Of a stretch of DNA of 8,493 nucleotides, positions 1 through 5,942 are shown in pieces. The stretch comes from Clostridiaceae bacterium. GTDB lineage: Bacteria; Bacillota; Clostridia; Oscillospirales; Acutalibacteraceae. Made by a program: the position numbers and the translations under genes. Under the pieces are notes generated by a model. It saw nothing but the letters and a program-made list of their open reading frames with translations, was not told the origin of the DNA and made no database searches. The stretch spans positions 1 through 8,493 of the forward strand of contig CAJGDU010000041.1 in the NCBI GenBank assembly GCA_904502175.1, read 5' to 3'. Positions within the stretch are counted from its first letter, which is position 1. Each line of letters opens with the position of its first letter.

Positions 1-1329
1 GTTCGTCTGCGACTCGTTGATGTTGTTGATGATGCTCTGGATGGTGGAGCGGACGGCCGGGTCCTTCTGCATGTCTTTCTCCGCCTGCTCATAGTTGTAC
101 ATGACGGTGGAGTGGTGCTTGCCGCCGAAGGCCTTGCCGATCTCCTCATAGGACACGCCGGTGATTTCCCGGACGATGTAGATGGCGGCCTTCCGGGCCT
201 GGGTGATGTTGGCGTTCCGCTTCTCCGATGTGATGTTTTCGACGGTGGTGCCGTAGGTACGGGCCACTTCGTTGAGGATCCTGTCGATGGTGACCGGGAC
301 CGGCTGGAACTCGTTCATGAGGTCCGTAATGGCTTTCGTGGCGCTCTGGACCGACGGGGGCTGGTTGCTGATCTGCTTGTAGGCAACCAGCTTCTTGACG
401 GTGCCCTCCAGCTGCCGGACGTTGTTCTTGATTTTTTCGGCGATGAACTGGACCACGTCGTCGGGCAGCTCCAGATTATAGGACTCCGCCTTGCGCCGGA
501 TGATGGCGATGCGCGTTTCGAGGTCGGGCGGCTGGATGTCGGCCAGCAGGCCCCACTCGAACCGGGTGCGGATACGGTCTTCCAGGTTGGCGATCTCCTT
601 CGGGGGCCGGTCGGAGGTCAGGACGATCTGTTTCTTGTCCTGGACGAGGGCGTTGAAGGTGTGGAAGAACTCCTCCTGGGTCTGGGTCTTGCCGGAGATG
701 AACTGGACATCGTCCACGAGCAGGACATCGACCGTGCGGTATTTGTCATGGAACTTGTCCATGGTCTGTTTCTGGATGCTGGCGATGAGCTCGTTGGTGA
801 AGTCTTCGCCTCTCGTGTAGAGTATTTTTGCATCGGGGTTTTCCCGGGTGATGCGCTCACAGATGGCGTAGAGCAGATGGGTCTTCCCCAGCCCGGAGTT
901 ACCGTAGATGAACAGCGGGTTGTACGCCTCGCCCGGCGCGTTGGCGACAGCCAGGGCCGCGGCGTGCGCAAAGGTGTTGGAGTTACCGACGACGAACGTT
1001 TCAAAGGTGAGTTCGTCGTTCACCATGGGATGAGACGGTTTCGTCTCGACCTTTTCTTCGGGCTTGGCAGGTGTATCGCCCTGCTTCCCTTCCGAGATGA
1101 TCTCTACGTTGATGGGAAAGCCCATGTGCTGTTCAAAGGCGTCGTCCAGCAGGTTCTTGAACTTGCTGCGGATGATGTTCGCCTTGAACTCCGAGGCGGA
1201 CAAAACCACCTTGTCGTCCTCGAAGGACACCAGCTGCAGGGGCTCCAGCCAGAGGCTGTAGATGGTCTCGGTGACATGCTCTTTGCAGTACTTCCGGACC
1301 AGTTCCCAGATGTCGTTATAGGAGTCCAT
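1..1329 (-). CDS. dnaA: Chromosomal replication initiator protein DnaA (3' end cut by window edge)
   Basis: This is the AAA+ ATPase that binds DnaA boxes, opens the origin and loads the replicative helicase. The frame stays open for 443 codons to position 1, so at most the last few residues are missing (family length about 440-470). Visible domains are: domain I at about residues 1-80 (starts MDSYNDIWELVRKYCKEHV); a short Lys/Glu/Pro linker to about 110; the AAA+ core with Walker A GNSGLGKTH (143-151, Lys149) and Walker B LLVDDVQF (Asp206-Asp207); the segment LEDRIRTRFEWGL; and DNA-binding domain IV with GGKHHSTV at 402-409. The ATG at 1329-1327 is preceded by a GTGAGGG-like ribosome binding site. 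It is divergent from rpmH, the classic origin arrangement. Oddity: aligned to E. coli, base-contact Asp433 is His405 and Thr435 is Ser407, while Arg399 is kept as Arg371. Identification is certain. Confidence 0.98.
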   Translation of the reverse strand, partial: MDSYNDIWELVRKYCKEHVTETIYSLWLEPLQLVSFEDDKVVLSASEFKANIIRSKFKNLLDDAFEQHMGFPINVEIISEGKQGDTPAKPEEKVETKPSHPMVNDELTFETFVVGNSNTFAHAAALAVANAPGEAYNPLFIYGNSGLGKTHLLYAICERITRENPDAKILYTRGEDFTNELIASIQKQTMDKFHDKYRTVDVLLVDDVQFISGKTQTQEEFFHTFNALVQDKKQIVLTSDRPPKEIANLEDRIRTRFEWGLLADIQPPDLETRIAIIRRKAESYNLELPDDVVQFIAEKIKNNVRQLEGTVKKLVAYKQISNQPPSVQSATKAITDLMNEFQPVPVTIDRILNEVARTYGTTVENITSEKRNANITQARKAAIYIVREITGVSYEEIGKAFGGKHHSTVMYNYEQAEKDMQKDPAVRSTIQSIINNINESQTN

Positions 1330-1413
1330 AACAACCCTCACTTCCACTTATTACAACTTATATAAAAATACATATAAATATGTGCTCTTCTGAGCGAAAT
1401 ATAAAACTGATTT

Positions 1414-1442
1414 ATTCTATCATAATATGCCGTAAAAAACAA
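1414..1442 (-). promoter_or_regulatory. Candidate dnaA promoter
   Basis: Read on the minus strand, TAGAAT (1419-1414) matches the -10 consensus at five of six bases. It lies 17 bases from TTGTTT (1442-1437), a poor -35. It would start transcription about 75-80 bases upstream of the dnaA start codon. The AT-richness of the spacer makes chance matches likely. Confidence 0.25.
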
Positions 1443-1467
1443 CAAAATCGGGGGTATTTGTCTTGTG

Positions 1468-1476
1468 TTTTCCACA
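1468..1476 (+). promoter_or_regulatory. DnaA box (TTTTCCACA)
   Basis: TTTTCCACA fits the relaxed consensus TTWTNCACA fully and differs from the strong form TTATCCACA at one base. It lies between the dnaA start and the rpmH promoter, where it could serve origin function or dnaA autoregulation. It is the only good match I see in the spacer. Confidence 0.45.
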
Positions 1477-1500
1477 ATGGCGGACAACTATATGTTGTGA

Positions 1501-1530
1501 TTGACTTTTATAGTCTCTTTATTATATAAT
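1501..1530 (+). promoter_or_regulatory. Sigma-A promoter for the rpmH-rnpA-yidD-yidC cluster
   Basis: TTGACT (1501-1506, five of six bases of the -35 consensus) is followed after 18 bases by a perfect TATAAT (1525-1530). The predicted transcript starts near 1537, leaving a leader of about 33 bases before rpmH. It is the strongest promoter in the window, as expected for a ribosomal protein gene. Confidence 0.85.
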
Positions 1531-1569
1531 TACGACCTGCAAGCCTAAGTACGAAACGGAGGGATAACT

Positions 1570-1704
1570 GTGAAGAGAACCTACCAGCCGAAGAAGCGGC
1601 ACAGAGCGAAAGAGCACGGCTTCCGTAAAAGAATGTCCGACCGCAACGGACGCAAGGTCCTTGCCCGTCGCAGAGCCAAGGGCAGAAAGAAACTTTCTGC
1701 GTAA
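1570..1704 (+). CDS. rpmH: 50S ribosomal protein L34
   Basis: This 44-residue, very basic protein of the large ribosomal subunit has the normal L34 length. It begins KRTYQPKKRHRAKEHGFRKR and ends with GRKVLARRRAKGRKKLSA, both standard L34 blocks. Translation starts at GTG (1570), with a strong GGAGGG site at 1558-1563, six bases upstream. It is first in the cluster behind a near-consensus promoter. Only eight bases separate its stop from rnpA, the nearly universal rpmH-rnpA pairing. Confidence 0.97.
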   Translation: MKRTYQPKKRHRAKEHGFRKRMSDRNGRKVLARRRAKGRKKLSA

Positions 1705-1712
1705 CGCAGCTC

Positions 1713-2060
1713 ATGACCACTTTAAAGCGTAATACAGACTTCAGACGTCTCTATGCGAGAGGCACCTCATACGCCAATCCTGCACTGGTTACCTACTTCA
1801 TGAGGAACCGTGCGGGAATTTGTCGTATCGGTATCACCACCAGCAAAAAGATCGGGAACGCCGTGGAGCGGAACAGGTCCCGGCGGCTCATCCGCGCCGC
1901 GTTCCAGAACGTCTACCGGGAGTACGAAGAAAGTCTGAACGGGTACGACATCGTGTTCGTCGCACGGGGACGCACCCGGCACCGCAAGAGCTATGACCTC
2001 GAAAAGATCATGGTGGAACACTTGAGAAAAGGCGGCATTTTACCGGAACAGAAGGGGTGA
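1713..2060 (+). CDS. rnpA: Ribonuclease P protein component
   Basis: This is the protein subunit that assists the catalytic RNase P RNA in trimming 5' leaders from precursor tRNAs. It has 115 residues, normal for the family. It starts MTTLKRNTDFRRLYARG and carries the RNR-motif helix GNAVERNRSRRLIRAAF (48-64) that contacts the RNA. The block CRIGITTSKK just before it is the usual central strand. No good Shine-Dalgarno sequence precedes the ATG at 1713, and only eight bases (1705-1712) separate it from the rpmH stop. Translation is therefore probably coupled to rpmH, which may set its low level relative to L34 (inference). Confidence 0.97.
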   Translation: MTTLKRNTDFRRLYARGTSYANPALVTYFMRNRAGICRIGITTSKKIGNAVERNRSRRLIRAAFQNVYREYEESLNGYDIVFVARGRTRHRKSYDLEKIMVEHLRKGGILPEQKG

Positions 2061-2067
2061 ATCGCCC

Positions 2068-2304
2068 ATGAGCGTACCGCAGGAAGCTCTGAAGAAGAGC
2101 ATCCGGTTTTATCAGAAGCACATCACCGTCCACACGCCCGCCACCTGCAAGTTTTATCCGACCTGCTCCCAGTACGGCTATGAAGCCATCGAACGCTTCG
2201 GAGCAGTCAAGGGGACCGCGCTCACCACATGGCGCATCATCCGCTGCAGCCCGCTGACTTCCGGCGGCTACGATCCGGTCCCTGAAGAAAAAGAATACTA
2301 CTAG
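2068..2304 (+). CDS. yidD: YidD, membrane protein insertion efficiency factor
   Basis: This 78-residue protein of the YidD family (formerly DUF37/HlyA-like) is a small inner-face membrane-associated protein that aids YidC-dependent insertion. An amphipathic N-terminal helix (about 5-20, ALKKSIRFYQKHI) is followed by the signature CKFYPTCSQYGYEAIERFG (27-45), with Cys27, Cys33 and a later Cys60. The end, GGYDPVP, is also typical. The usual RCHPF segment reads RCSPLTS here. Its AAGGGGTGA ribosome binding site overlaps the end of rnpA, and the gap is seven bases. It sits between rnpA and yidC as in most bacteria. Confidence 0.96.
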   Translation: MSVPQEALKKSIRFYQKHITVHTPATCKFYPTCSQYGYEAIERFGAVKGTALTTWRIIRCSPLTSGGYDPVPEEKEYY

Positions 2305-2315
2305 GAGAAAACAGT

Positions 2316-3275
2316 ATGGGTTTTTACAAGCTGATCTATAACATTTTCTCGTATCCGTTCGGATGGCTCATCTGGCTGTTCTACAGCCTGTTCAGCAAGA
2401 ACTACCTCATGGCCGTCATCGTCCTGGCCGTGCTCGTCAAACTGGTCCTGCTGCCCACCAGCATCAACCAGCAGAAGAGCACCGCGAAGACCAAGCGGAT
2501 GCAGTCGCGCATCAACAAGATCAAAGCCAAATACACCGACCCCAATGAACAGCAGCAGGCCATCCAGGACTTCTACTCCAAGGAAGGCTTCGGCTCCATG
2601 TCCACCGGCTGCGGCGCCCTCCTCATCCAGATGCCCGTCATCATGGGTCTTTACGGCGCCATCTACATGCCGCTGACGTACATCCTGCGTCTGAACCGCT
2701 ACGGCGACGGACTGGTCGACACGCTGTCCAAGGCCGTTGAGAAATACACCGAGAGTGGTTCCCGGACCTCCCGCTGGATGGAGATCCCCATCCTCAACCA
2801 CCTCGACGAGCTGAAGGCGGACCTCGGCGACAAGTTCCCGGACTCCGCGTACAACGTCCTCACCGACTTCGCCGCCCACTTCAAGGCCGGCCCCTTCAAC
2901 TTCGGCGACATCCCCGGACAGATCTGGCACGACCAGACGTCCATCATCATCATTCCCATCCTGGCGTTCCTCGCCGCCATGGGAACGTCCATCTATTCCC
3001 TGATCCGTACCCGCCGCATGGGCTCCGACACCCAGAACATGGCCACCATGGGCTGCATGCTCATGTTCATGCCGTTCATGTCTCTGTGGCTGTCCTGGAG
3101 TTTCCCCGTCGGTATCGGTGTTTACTGGGCCGTCAACTCTATCCTGAGTCTCATCCAGATGGTCATCCTCGACAAGATCTACACCCCGGACAAGGTCATT
3201 GCCCAGGTCCTGGTCGACGAGACGAACGTCCGCCGTTCCAAGGAACTTGTCGTCAAACAGGGTGCGGACGTCTAA
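2316..3275 (+). CDS. yidC: YidC/Oxa1-type membrane protein insertase
   Basis: This protein inserts and folds membrane proteins, alone or with the Sec translocon. It has 319 residues and no lipoprotein signal, unlike Bacillus SpoIIIJ. Predicted membrane segments are about 29-48, 99-124, 208-230, 243-258 and 262-285. A cytoplasmic hairpin rich in Lys and Gln (51-90) lies between the first two. Family landmarks include LLIQMPVIMGLYGAI (102-116) and SFPVGIGVYWAVNSILSLIQ (262-281). The positive residue of the hydrophilic groove, Arg in SpoIIIJ and E. coli, appears to be Lys42. The external loop between segments 2 and 3 is about 80 residues, much longer than in SpoIIIJ. The AGGAG site overlaps the yidD stop codon. 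A terminator follows. Confidence 0.96.
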   Translation: MGFYKLIYNIFSYPFGWLIWLFYSLFSKNYLMAVIVLAVLVKLVLLPTSINQQKSTAKTKRMQSRINKIKAKYTDPNEQQQAIQDFYSKEGFGSMSTGCGALLIQMPVIMGLYGAIYMPLTYILRLNRYGDGLVDTLSKAVEKYTESGSRTSRWMEIPILNHLDELKADLGDKFPDSAYNVLTDFAAHFKAGPFNFGDIPGQIWHDQTSIIIIPILAFLAAMGTSIYSLIRTRRMGSDTQNMATMGCMLMFMPFMSLWLSWSFPVGIGVYWAVNSILSLIQMVILDKIYTPDKVIAQVLVDETNVRRSKELVVKQGADV

Positions 3276-3287
3276 AACTGAAAAAGC

Positions 3288-3337
3288 AGCCGCCGCTCTA
3301 CTACTCCTACTTACTTGAAACCAGCGGCGGCTTTTTT
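3288..3337 (+). terminator. Rho-independent terminator after yidC
   Basis: A perfect 10-base-pair stem, AGCCGCCGCT (3288-3297) with AGCGGCGGCT (3323-3332), is followed by a T run ending at 3337. The 25-base loop is long for a terminator. It sits between two genes usually co-transcribed, so it may only partly stop transcription or may separate khpB from the upstream cluster. Confidence 0.8.
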
Positions 3338-3342
3338 AAATT
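3315..3342 (+). promoter_or_regulatory. Candidate khpB promoter embedded in the terminator
   Basis: TTGAAA (3315-3320, five of six bases of the -35 consensus) lies in the terminator loop. TAAATT (3337-3342, four of six bases of the -10) lies 16 bases downstream, just at the end of the T run. If real, khpB gets its own transcript starting near 3349. The match is modest. Confidence 0.25.
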
Positions 3343-3343
3343 C

Positions 3344-3362
3344 CATCCGGAGAAGCCGGATG
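3344..3362 (+). repeat. Inverted repeat in the khpB leader
   Basis: CATCCGG (3344-3350) and CCGGATG (3356-3362) form a perfect seven-base-pair hairpin with an AGAAG loop. It ends only three bases before the khpB ribosome binding site GGAGG (3366-3370). It lacks a T run, so it is not a terminator. It could affect translation start or mRNA stability. Confidence 0.5.
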
Positions 3363-3377
3363 AATGGAGGTAAATGC

Positions 3378-4697
3378 ATGGTAAAAGATGCGATCGCGAC
3401 CGGTGCTACCATCGAAGAAGCACAGCAGGCGGCCATCCTTGCCCTGAATGCCCCCGAAGACGCGGACGTACAGTTCGAAGTCATCCAGTTCCCCGAAAAG
3501 AAGAAGTTTGGTCTTTTCGGCGGCAAGGATGCCGAGGTCCGTGCCTTCTATGAGGCAAAAGAGGAAAAGGTAAAAGTAGCCCCTGTCAAAAAGAGCTCCG
3601 GCGCAAAGAAGGTCAGCGCTCAGAAGAAGGCTGACGCCAAAAAGGAGAAGGCAGCTGCTCCGAAAAAGGCTGCCGCAGAGAAAGGTACATCGCCCAAAAA
3701 GGCCGAGAAGGCCGCCGAAAAGGCCGAAGCGCCCCGGGAACCCGTTTCCATGGACGACGCTCCGGAAGCCGTCAAAAAGGCGTATGCGTACCTCAAAACC
3801 GTCATTGAGGGTCTCGGCATCGAGAATTATGAGATCAACGTGACGAAGTCCGCCAAGGAATACTTCTTTGAAGTCACCTCCGAGGACAACTATTCCCTGC
3901 TCATCGGCCGCCGCGGCGAGACCCTGGACAGCATCCAGTACCTCACCCGCCTCGCTGCCAACAGAGGCAAGGAAGACGGCAAGTCCGTCCGCATTTCCAT
4001 CAACGTGGGCGACTACCGTGAAAAGCGCGAGCGCACGCTCAAGGACATTGCCCGCAAGAACGGCCGCCGTGTCCGCAAGTACGGTCGCAGCATGACCCTC
4101 AACCCCATGAACCCGTCCGAACGGCGCATCATCCACACCACCATCGCGGACATGGAAGGACTCCAGTCCTACTCCGTCGGCTCCGACAGCGAGCGCCGCG
4201 TGGTCATCGCCCTGGAAGAAGGCGTCGAGCCCCTGCAGCCGAAGAATGACCGCGGAGGCCGCGGCAGAAACGACCGTGGAGGCCGTGGACGCAACGACCG
4301 CGGAGGCCGTGGCAGAAATGACCGCGGAGGCCGTGGACGCAACGACCGCTCCTCTTCCCCCGCTCCCGAAGCGCCGGCCCGCGAGCCGCGCTCCGACTCC
4401 GCCGGCAGCCTGTACGGCATCATTGCCCCGAAGTTCGACGCGGAAGAGATCAAAGCGAAGGCCGCCGAGGCGAAAGCCGCTGAGGTGAAAGAGACGGAAG
4501 CCGCTCCGGCAGACGTCGTGGAAACCGCCGCGGCAGAGGCCGAAGTCGCCGCCGTCAACGCGGAAGCGTTCGAGGCGCCCGTCGCCGCTGTGGAGAACCC
4601 CGTTCTCTCCGACGCCGAGCCCGAAAACTTTGAAGTCCTCTATGACGCGGCAGCCGAAGCACCTGCGGAAGCGCCCGCCGAGGAACCCGCTGAATAA
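3378..4697 (+). CDS. khpB: KhpB (Jag/EloR) KH-R3H RNA-binding protein with RGG-like tail
   Basis: This is a cytoplasmic RNA-binding protein. In streptococci KhpB/EloR works with KhpA in cell elongation and division. It has 439 residues from ATG 3378, chosen because GGAGG lies at 3366-3370; upstream in-frame starts at 3315 and 3360 lack such a site. Domains: Jag-N (about 1-60, with KKKFGLFGGKDAEVRAFYEA); a Lys/Ala-rich linker (61-120); a KH domain (about 130-210) with GRRG at 177-180; and R3H (about 212-280) with Arg249-x3-His253. After this usual end come four NDRGGRGR repeats (290-321) and a 115-residue Ala/Glu-rich acidic tail. Jag proteins often end soon after R3H, so the tail is unusual. 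mnmE, the normal next gene, is missing. Confidence 0.95.
   Translation: MVKDAIATGATIEEAQQAAILALNAPEDADVQFEVIQFPEKKKFGLFGGKDAEVRAFYEAKEEKVKVAPVKKSSGAKKVSAQKKADAKKEKAAAPKKAAAEKGTSPKKAEKAAEKAEAPREPVSMDDAPEAVKKAYAYLKTVIEGLGIENYEINVTKSAKEYFFEVTSEDNYSLLIGRRGETLDSIQYLTRLAANRGKEDGKSVRISINVGDYREKRERTLKDIARKNGRRVRKYGRSMTLNPMNPSERRIIHTTIADMEGLQSYSVGSDSERRVVIALEEGVEPLQPKNDRGGRGRNDRGGRGRNDRGGRGRNDRGGRGRNDRSSSPAPEAPAREPRSDSAGSLYGIIAPKFDAEEIKAKAAEAKAAEVKETEAAPADVVETAAAEAEVAAVNAEAFEAPVAAVENPVLSDAEPENFEVLYDAAAEAPAEAPAEEPAE
4245..4349 (+). repeat. 24-base tandem repeats encoding NDRGGRGR in khpB
   Basis: Four 24-base units start at 4245, 4269, 4293 and 4317, and a nine-base partial unit ends at 4349. Each encodes NDRGGRGR. 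Units 1 and 3 end in codons GGC AGA, while units 2 and 4 end in GGA CGC. This suggests a 48-base pair of units that was duplicated. The repeat keeps frame, so changes in copy number would alter tail length without breaking the protein. Confidence 0.9.
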
Positions 4698-4702
4698 GCA
4701 AA

Positions 4703-4737
4703 ACAAAAAACGTCCTGCGAAAAGCAGGGCGTTTTTC
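4703..4737. terminator. Bidirectional Rho-independent terminator between khpB and the CHAP gene
   Basis: CGTCCTGC (4711-4718) pairs with GCAGGGCG (4724-4731) around a GAAAA loop, with one G-T pair. A T run follows on the plus strand (4732-4736) and an A run precedes the stem (4705-4710). It can therefore end transcripts from khpB and from the converging CHAP gene. It ends the conserved core gene block. Confidence 0.85.
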
Positions 4738-4747
4738 TTTTGTTCTT

Positions 4748-5755
4748 TTACTTGAGGACGGCTTTGCCGCCGGCGACGGACCAGGTCCTGCCGGCCCAGG
4801 AGATGTCTCCGCTGAAGGAGAAATCGACCTTTCCGCCGATGAGGTACCAGGTGCCGTACTCGTTGGAGGCGATGCCGGTGAACGAGAAGTCCACTTTTCC
4901 ATTGGTCACCTTCCACCAGCCGTAGGCGTTCTTGAAGACGCCGTTTGCGCCAAAGTCCACGGTGCCGTTATACGTTTTCCACCAGCCGTAAAGTCCTTTG
5001 GTGATCCCGGTGTACCCGTAGTCCGGTGTGCTGCCGCGGTAGGCGTGCCACTTGTTGTCCGTGGAACCCTGGGCGATGTACACCGCGCTCGTATCGGCCG
5101 GCCTGGTCTCCGGCCGGGGCGGGTTGTCCACCCGGTAACCGAGGTCGATATAACCCCGGAAGGACTGGCCGCCGTAGTTGCTCTTTTCGAACGCGGTCCG
5201 GTTCACCTGGCGGATGGCGCAGTAGGCGTGTGCCGCATCGGACGCGCCGGGGTTGGAGCCCTCCGAAATGGTGAGCGTGTTTCCCTCCACCTTCTCGATG
5301 ACCGCCATGTGGTTCGAAAAGACGGCGAAGCCCTTCGCGACCGGATAGGATGTCTTCCGGAACCCGTACTGGGCGGCGTAGGTGTTCCACCAGTTGGCGG
5401 GACTGTGGACGCCGAGGTTCTTCCCCGCGAGCTCGGACGCGCGGGAACTCGCGTACCACGCGCACCCGCCCCTGCCGTAGGCAGCGGACGTCTCATTGGC
5501 GAGTGCCTTGTAGTACGGTCCGTAAATGTTGATGTAGACACCGTTCGTGCCGTTGCCGTTGATGCCCGCCGTGGCACCGGCGAACGCGAACAGCGCGCCG
5601 GCCACGGAGCTCATGAGCAGGACGGCAGCCGTGATGAGCGCAATGGCGATGTGTCTTCTTTTGGTCGTGTTTGTGTCTGGGTCTGTGCGGGGAATGGTGC
5701 TTGTGTGTGTGTTTGTGTGCGCGGCGTTTGCGGCCGCGGTCAGATTCGAGGTCAT
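4748..5755 (-). CDS. CHAP-domain putative peptidoglycan hydrolase with C-terminal wall repeats
   Basis: Probably an extracytoplasmic cysteine amidase or endopeptidase acting on peptidoglycan; it has 335 residues. A 31-residue Thr/Asn/His-rich cytoplasmic tail ends in KRRH (32-35). One hydrophobic helix follows (36-64) and serves as anchor or uncleaved signal. The CHAP domain spans about 90-210: Cys98 in GRGGCAWYASSRASEL, His149 in FSNHMAVIEKVEG, and Glu165 in LTISEGSNPG form the likely catalytic set. After a Pro-rich hinge (211-220) there are about four 22-residue repeats with GWWK..NG.VDF (VDF ends at 268, 290 and 312), a style seen in clostridial surface proteins and probably binding the wall. 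The ATG at 5755 has AAAGGGG five bases upstream. It is divergent from the large secreted protein. The exact bond cleaved cannot be read from sequence. Confidence 0.88.
   Translation of the reverse strand: MTSNLTAAANAAHTNTHTSTIPRTDPDTNTTKRRHIAIALITAAVLLMSSVAGALFAFAGATAGINGNGTNGVYINIYGPYYKALANETSAAYGRGGCAWYASSRASELAGKNLGVHSPANWWNTYAAQYGFRKTSYPVAKGFAVFSNHMAVIEKVEGNTLTISEGSNPGASDAAHAYCAIRQVNRTAFEKSNYGGQSFRGYIDLGYRVDNPPRPETRPADTSAVYIAQGSTDNKWHAYRGSTPDYGYTGITKGLYGWWKTYNGTVDFGANGVFKNAYGWWKVTNGKVDFSFTGIASNEYGTWYLIGGKVDFSFSGDISWAGRTWSVAGGKAVLK
5702..5719. repeat. TG-rich dinucleotide tract in the CHAP gene start
   Basis: The plus strand shows TG repeated five and a half times (5702-5712), then a second short GT run (5715-5719). 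On the coding strand this encodes part of the His/Thr/Asn tail, around residues 12-18. It is a simple-sequence tract near the 5' end of a surface protein gene, but it is short. Confidence 0.6.
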
Positions 5756-5810
5756 CGAATCCCCTTTCTGATTATGATATTTCTCCCTACATTCAGACGA
5801 ATGTTTAATT

Positions 5811-5838
5811 ATTATATATCAAATGATAAAAAATGCAA
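5811..5838 (-). promoter_or_regulatory. Sigma-A promoter for the CHAP gene
   Basis: On the minus strand, TTGCAT (5838-5833) is followed after 16 bases by a perfect TATAAT (5816-5811). Transcription would start near 5805, so the ACATTC/GAATGT inverted repeat lies right at the start of the leader. The leader is about 50 bases. Confidence 0.7.
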
Positions 5839-5910
5839 GAAAAACCCGCCGTGGACCGCCGTTTGATTGCTGTACGCATACAGATAAACTTTTTCTGTGT
5901 TAATAGTATT

Positions 5911-5942
5911 TTAACATTTTAACAGGACCCATCTTTTATATT
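5911..5942 (+). promoter_or_regulatory. Weak promoter candidate for the large secreted protein
   Basis: TATATT (5937-5942) is a five-of-six -10 match. The only -35-like element nearby is TTAACA (5911-5916), 20 bases away, which is too far for a good sigma-A promoter. The gene may need an activator, perhaps acting through the TTTTAACA repeats that overlap this element, or an alternative sigma factor. Confidence 0.25.

Larger units (their letters stand above)
1330..1569. other. AT-rich dnaA-rpmH spacer, candidate replication origin (oriC) region
   Basis: This 240-base spacer separates the divergent dnaA and rpmH genes and is far richer in A/T than the coding DNA on either side. In many Firmicutes the origin, or its upstream half, lies here or in the dnaA-dnaN gap, which is outside the window. 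It contains one match to the DnaA-box consensus TTWTNCACA (1468-1476), a 14-base palindrome ACATAT-AA-ATATGT (1370-1383) in the most AT-rich part, and an ACAAC/GTTGT inverted repeat (1484-1498). I found no cluster of consensus DnaA boxes, so this may be only part of the origin. No tRNA or other RNA gene was recognised. Confidence 0.4.

Noticed and set aside
1349..1357. Second DnaA box (TATTACAA-like) near the dnaA start
   Set aside because: It misses key bases of the TTWTNCACA consensus, and the surrounding AT-richness makes chance similarity likely.
112..1365. Long plus-strand open frame of 417 codons opposite dnaA
   Set aside because: It is antisense to a clear dnaA whose motifs are all in the minus frame. 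Its composition (Gly/Val/Asp/Leu-rich, no motifs) is typical of a GC-rich shadow frame.
3315..3377. Longer khpB start at 3315 (TTG) or 3360 (ATG)
   Set aside because: These starts overlap the terminator or hairpin and lack a ribosome binding site. GGAGG at 3366-3370 points to 3378, which matches the usual start of Jag-N.
4245..4349. CRISPR-like or mobile-element repeats
   Set aside because: The 24-base repeats are contiguous, in frame inside khpB, and have no spacers.
3336..4916. Minus-strand open frame of 526 codons opposite khpB
   Set aside because: It spans two convergent real genes and the bidirectional terminator, and its low-complexity Ala/Val/Ser runs mirror the khpB repeats. khpB has clear KH and R3H domains.
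5045..5866. Plus-strand open frame of 273 codons opposite the CHAP gene
   Set aside because: It runs antisense through the CHAP catalytic residues and into the promoter spacer, and contains low-complexity Val/Cys runs from the TG tract.
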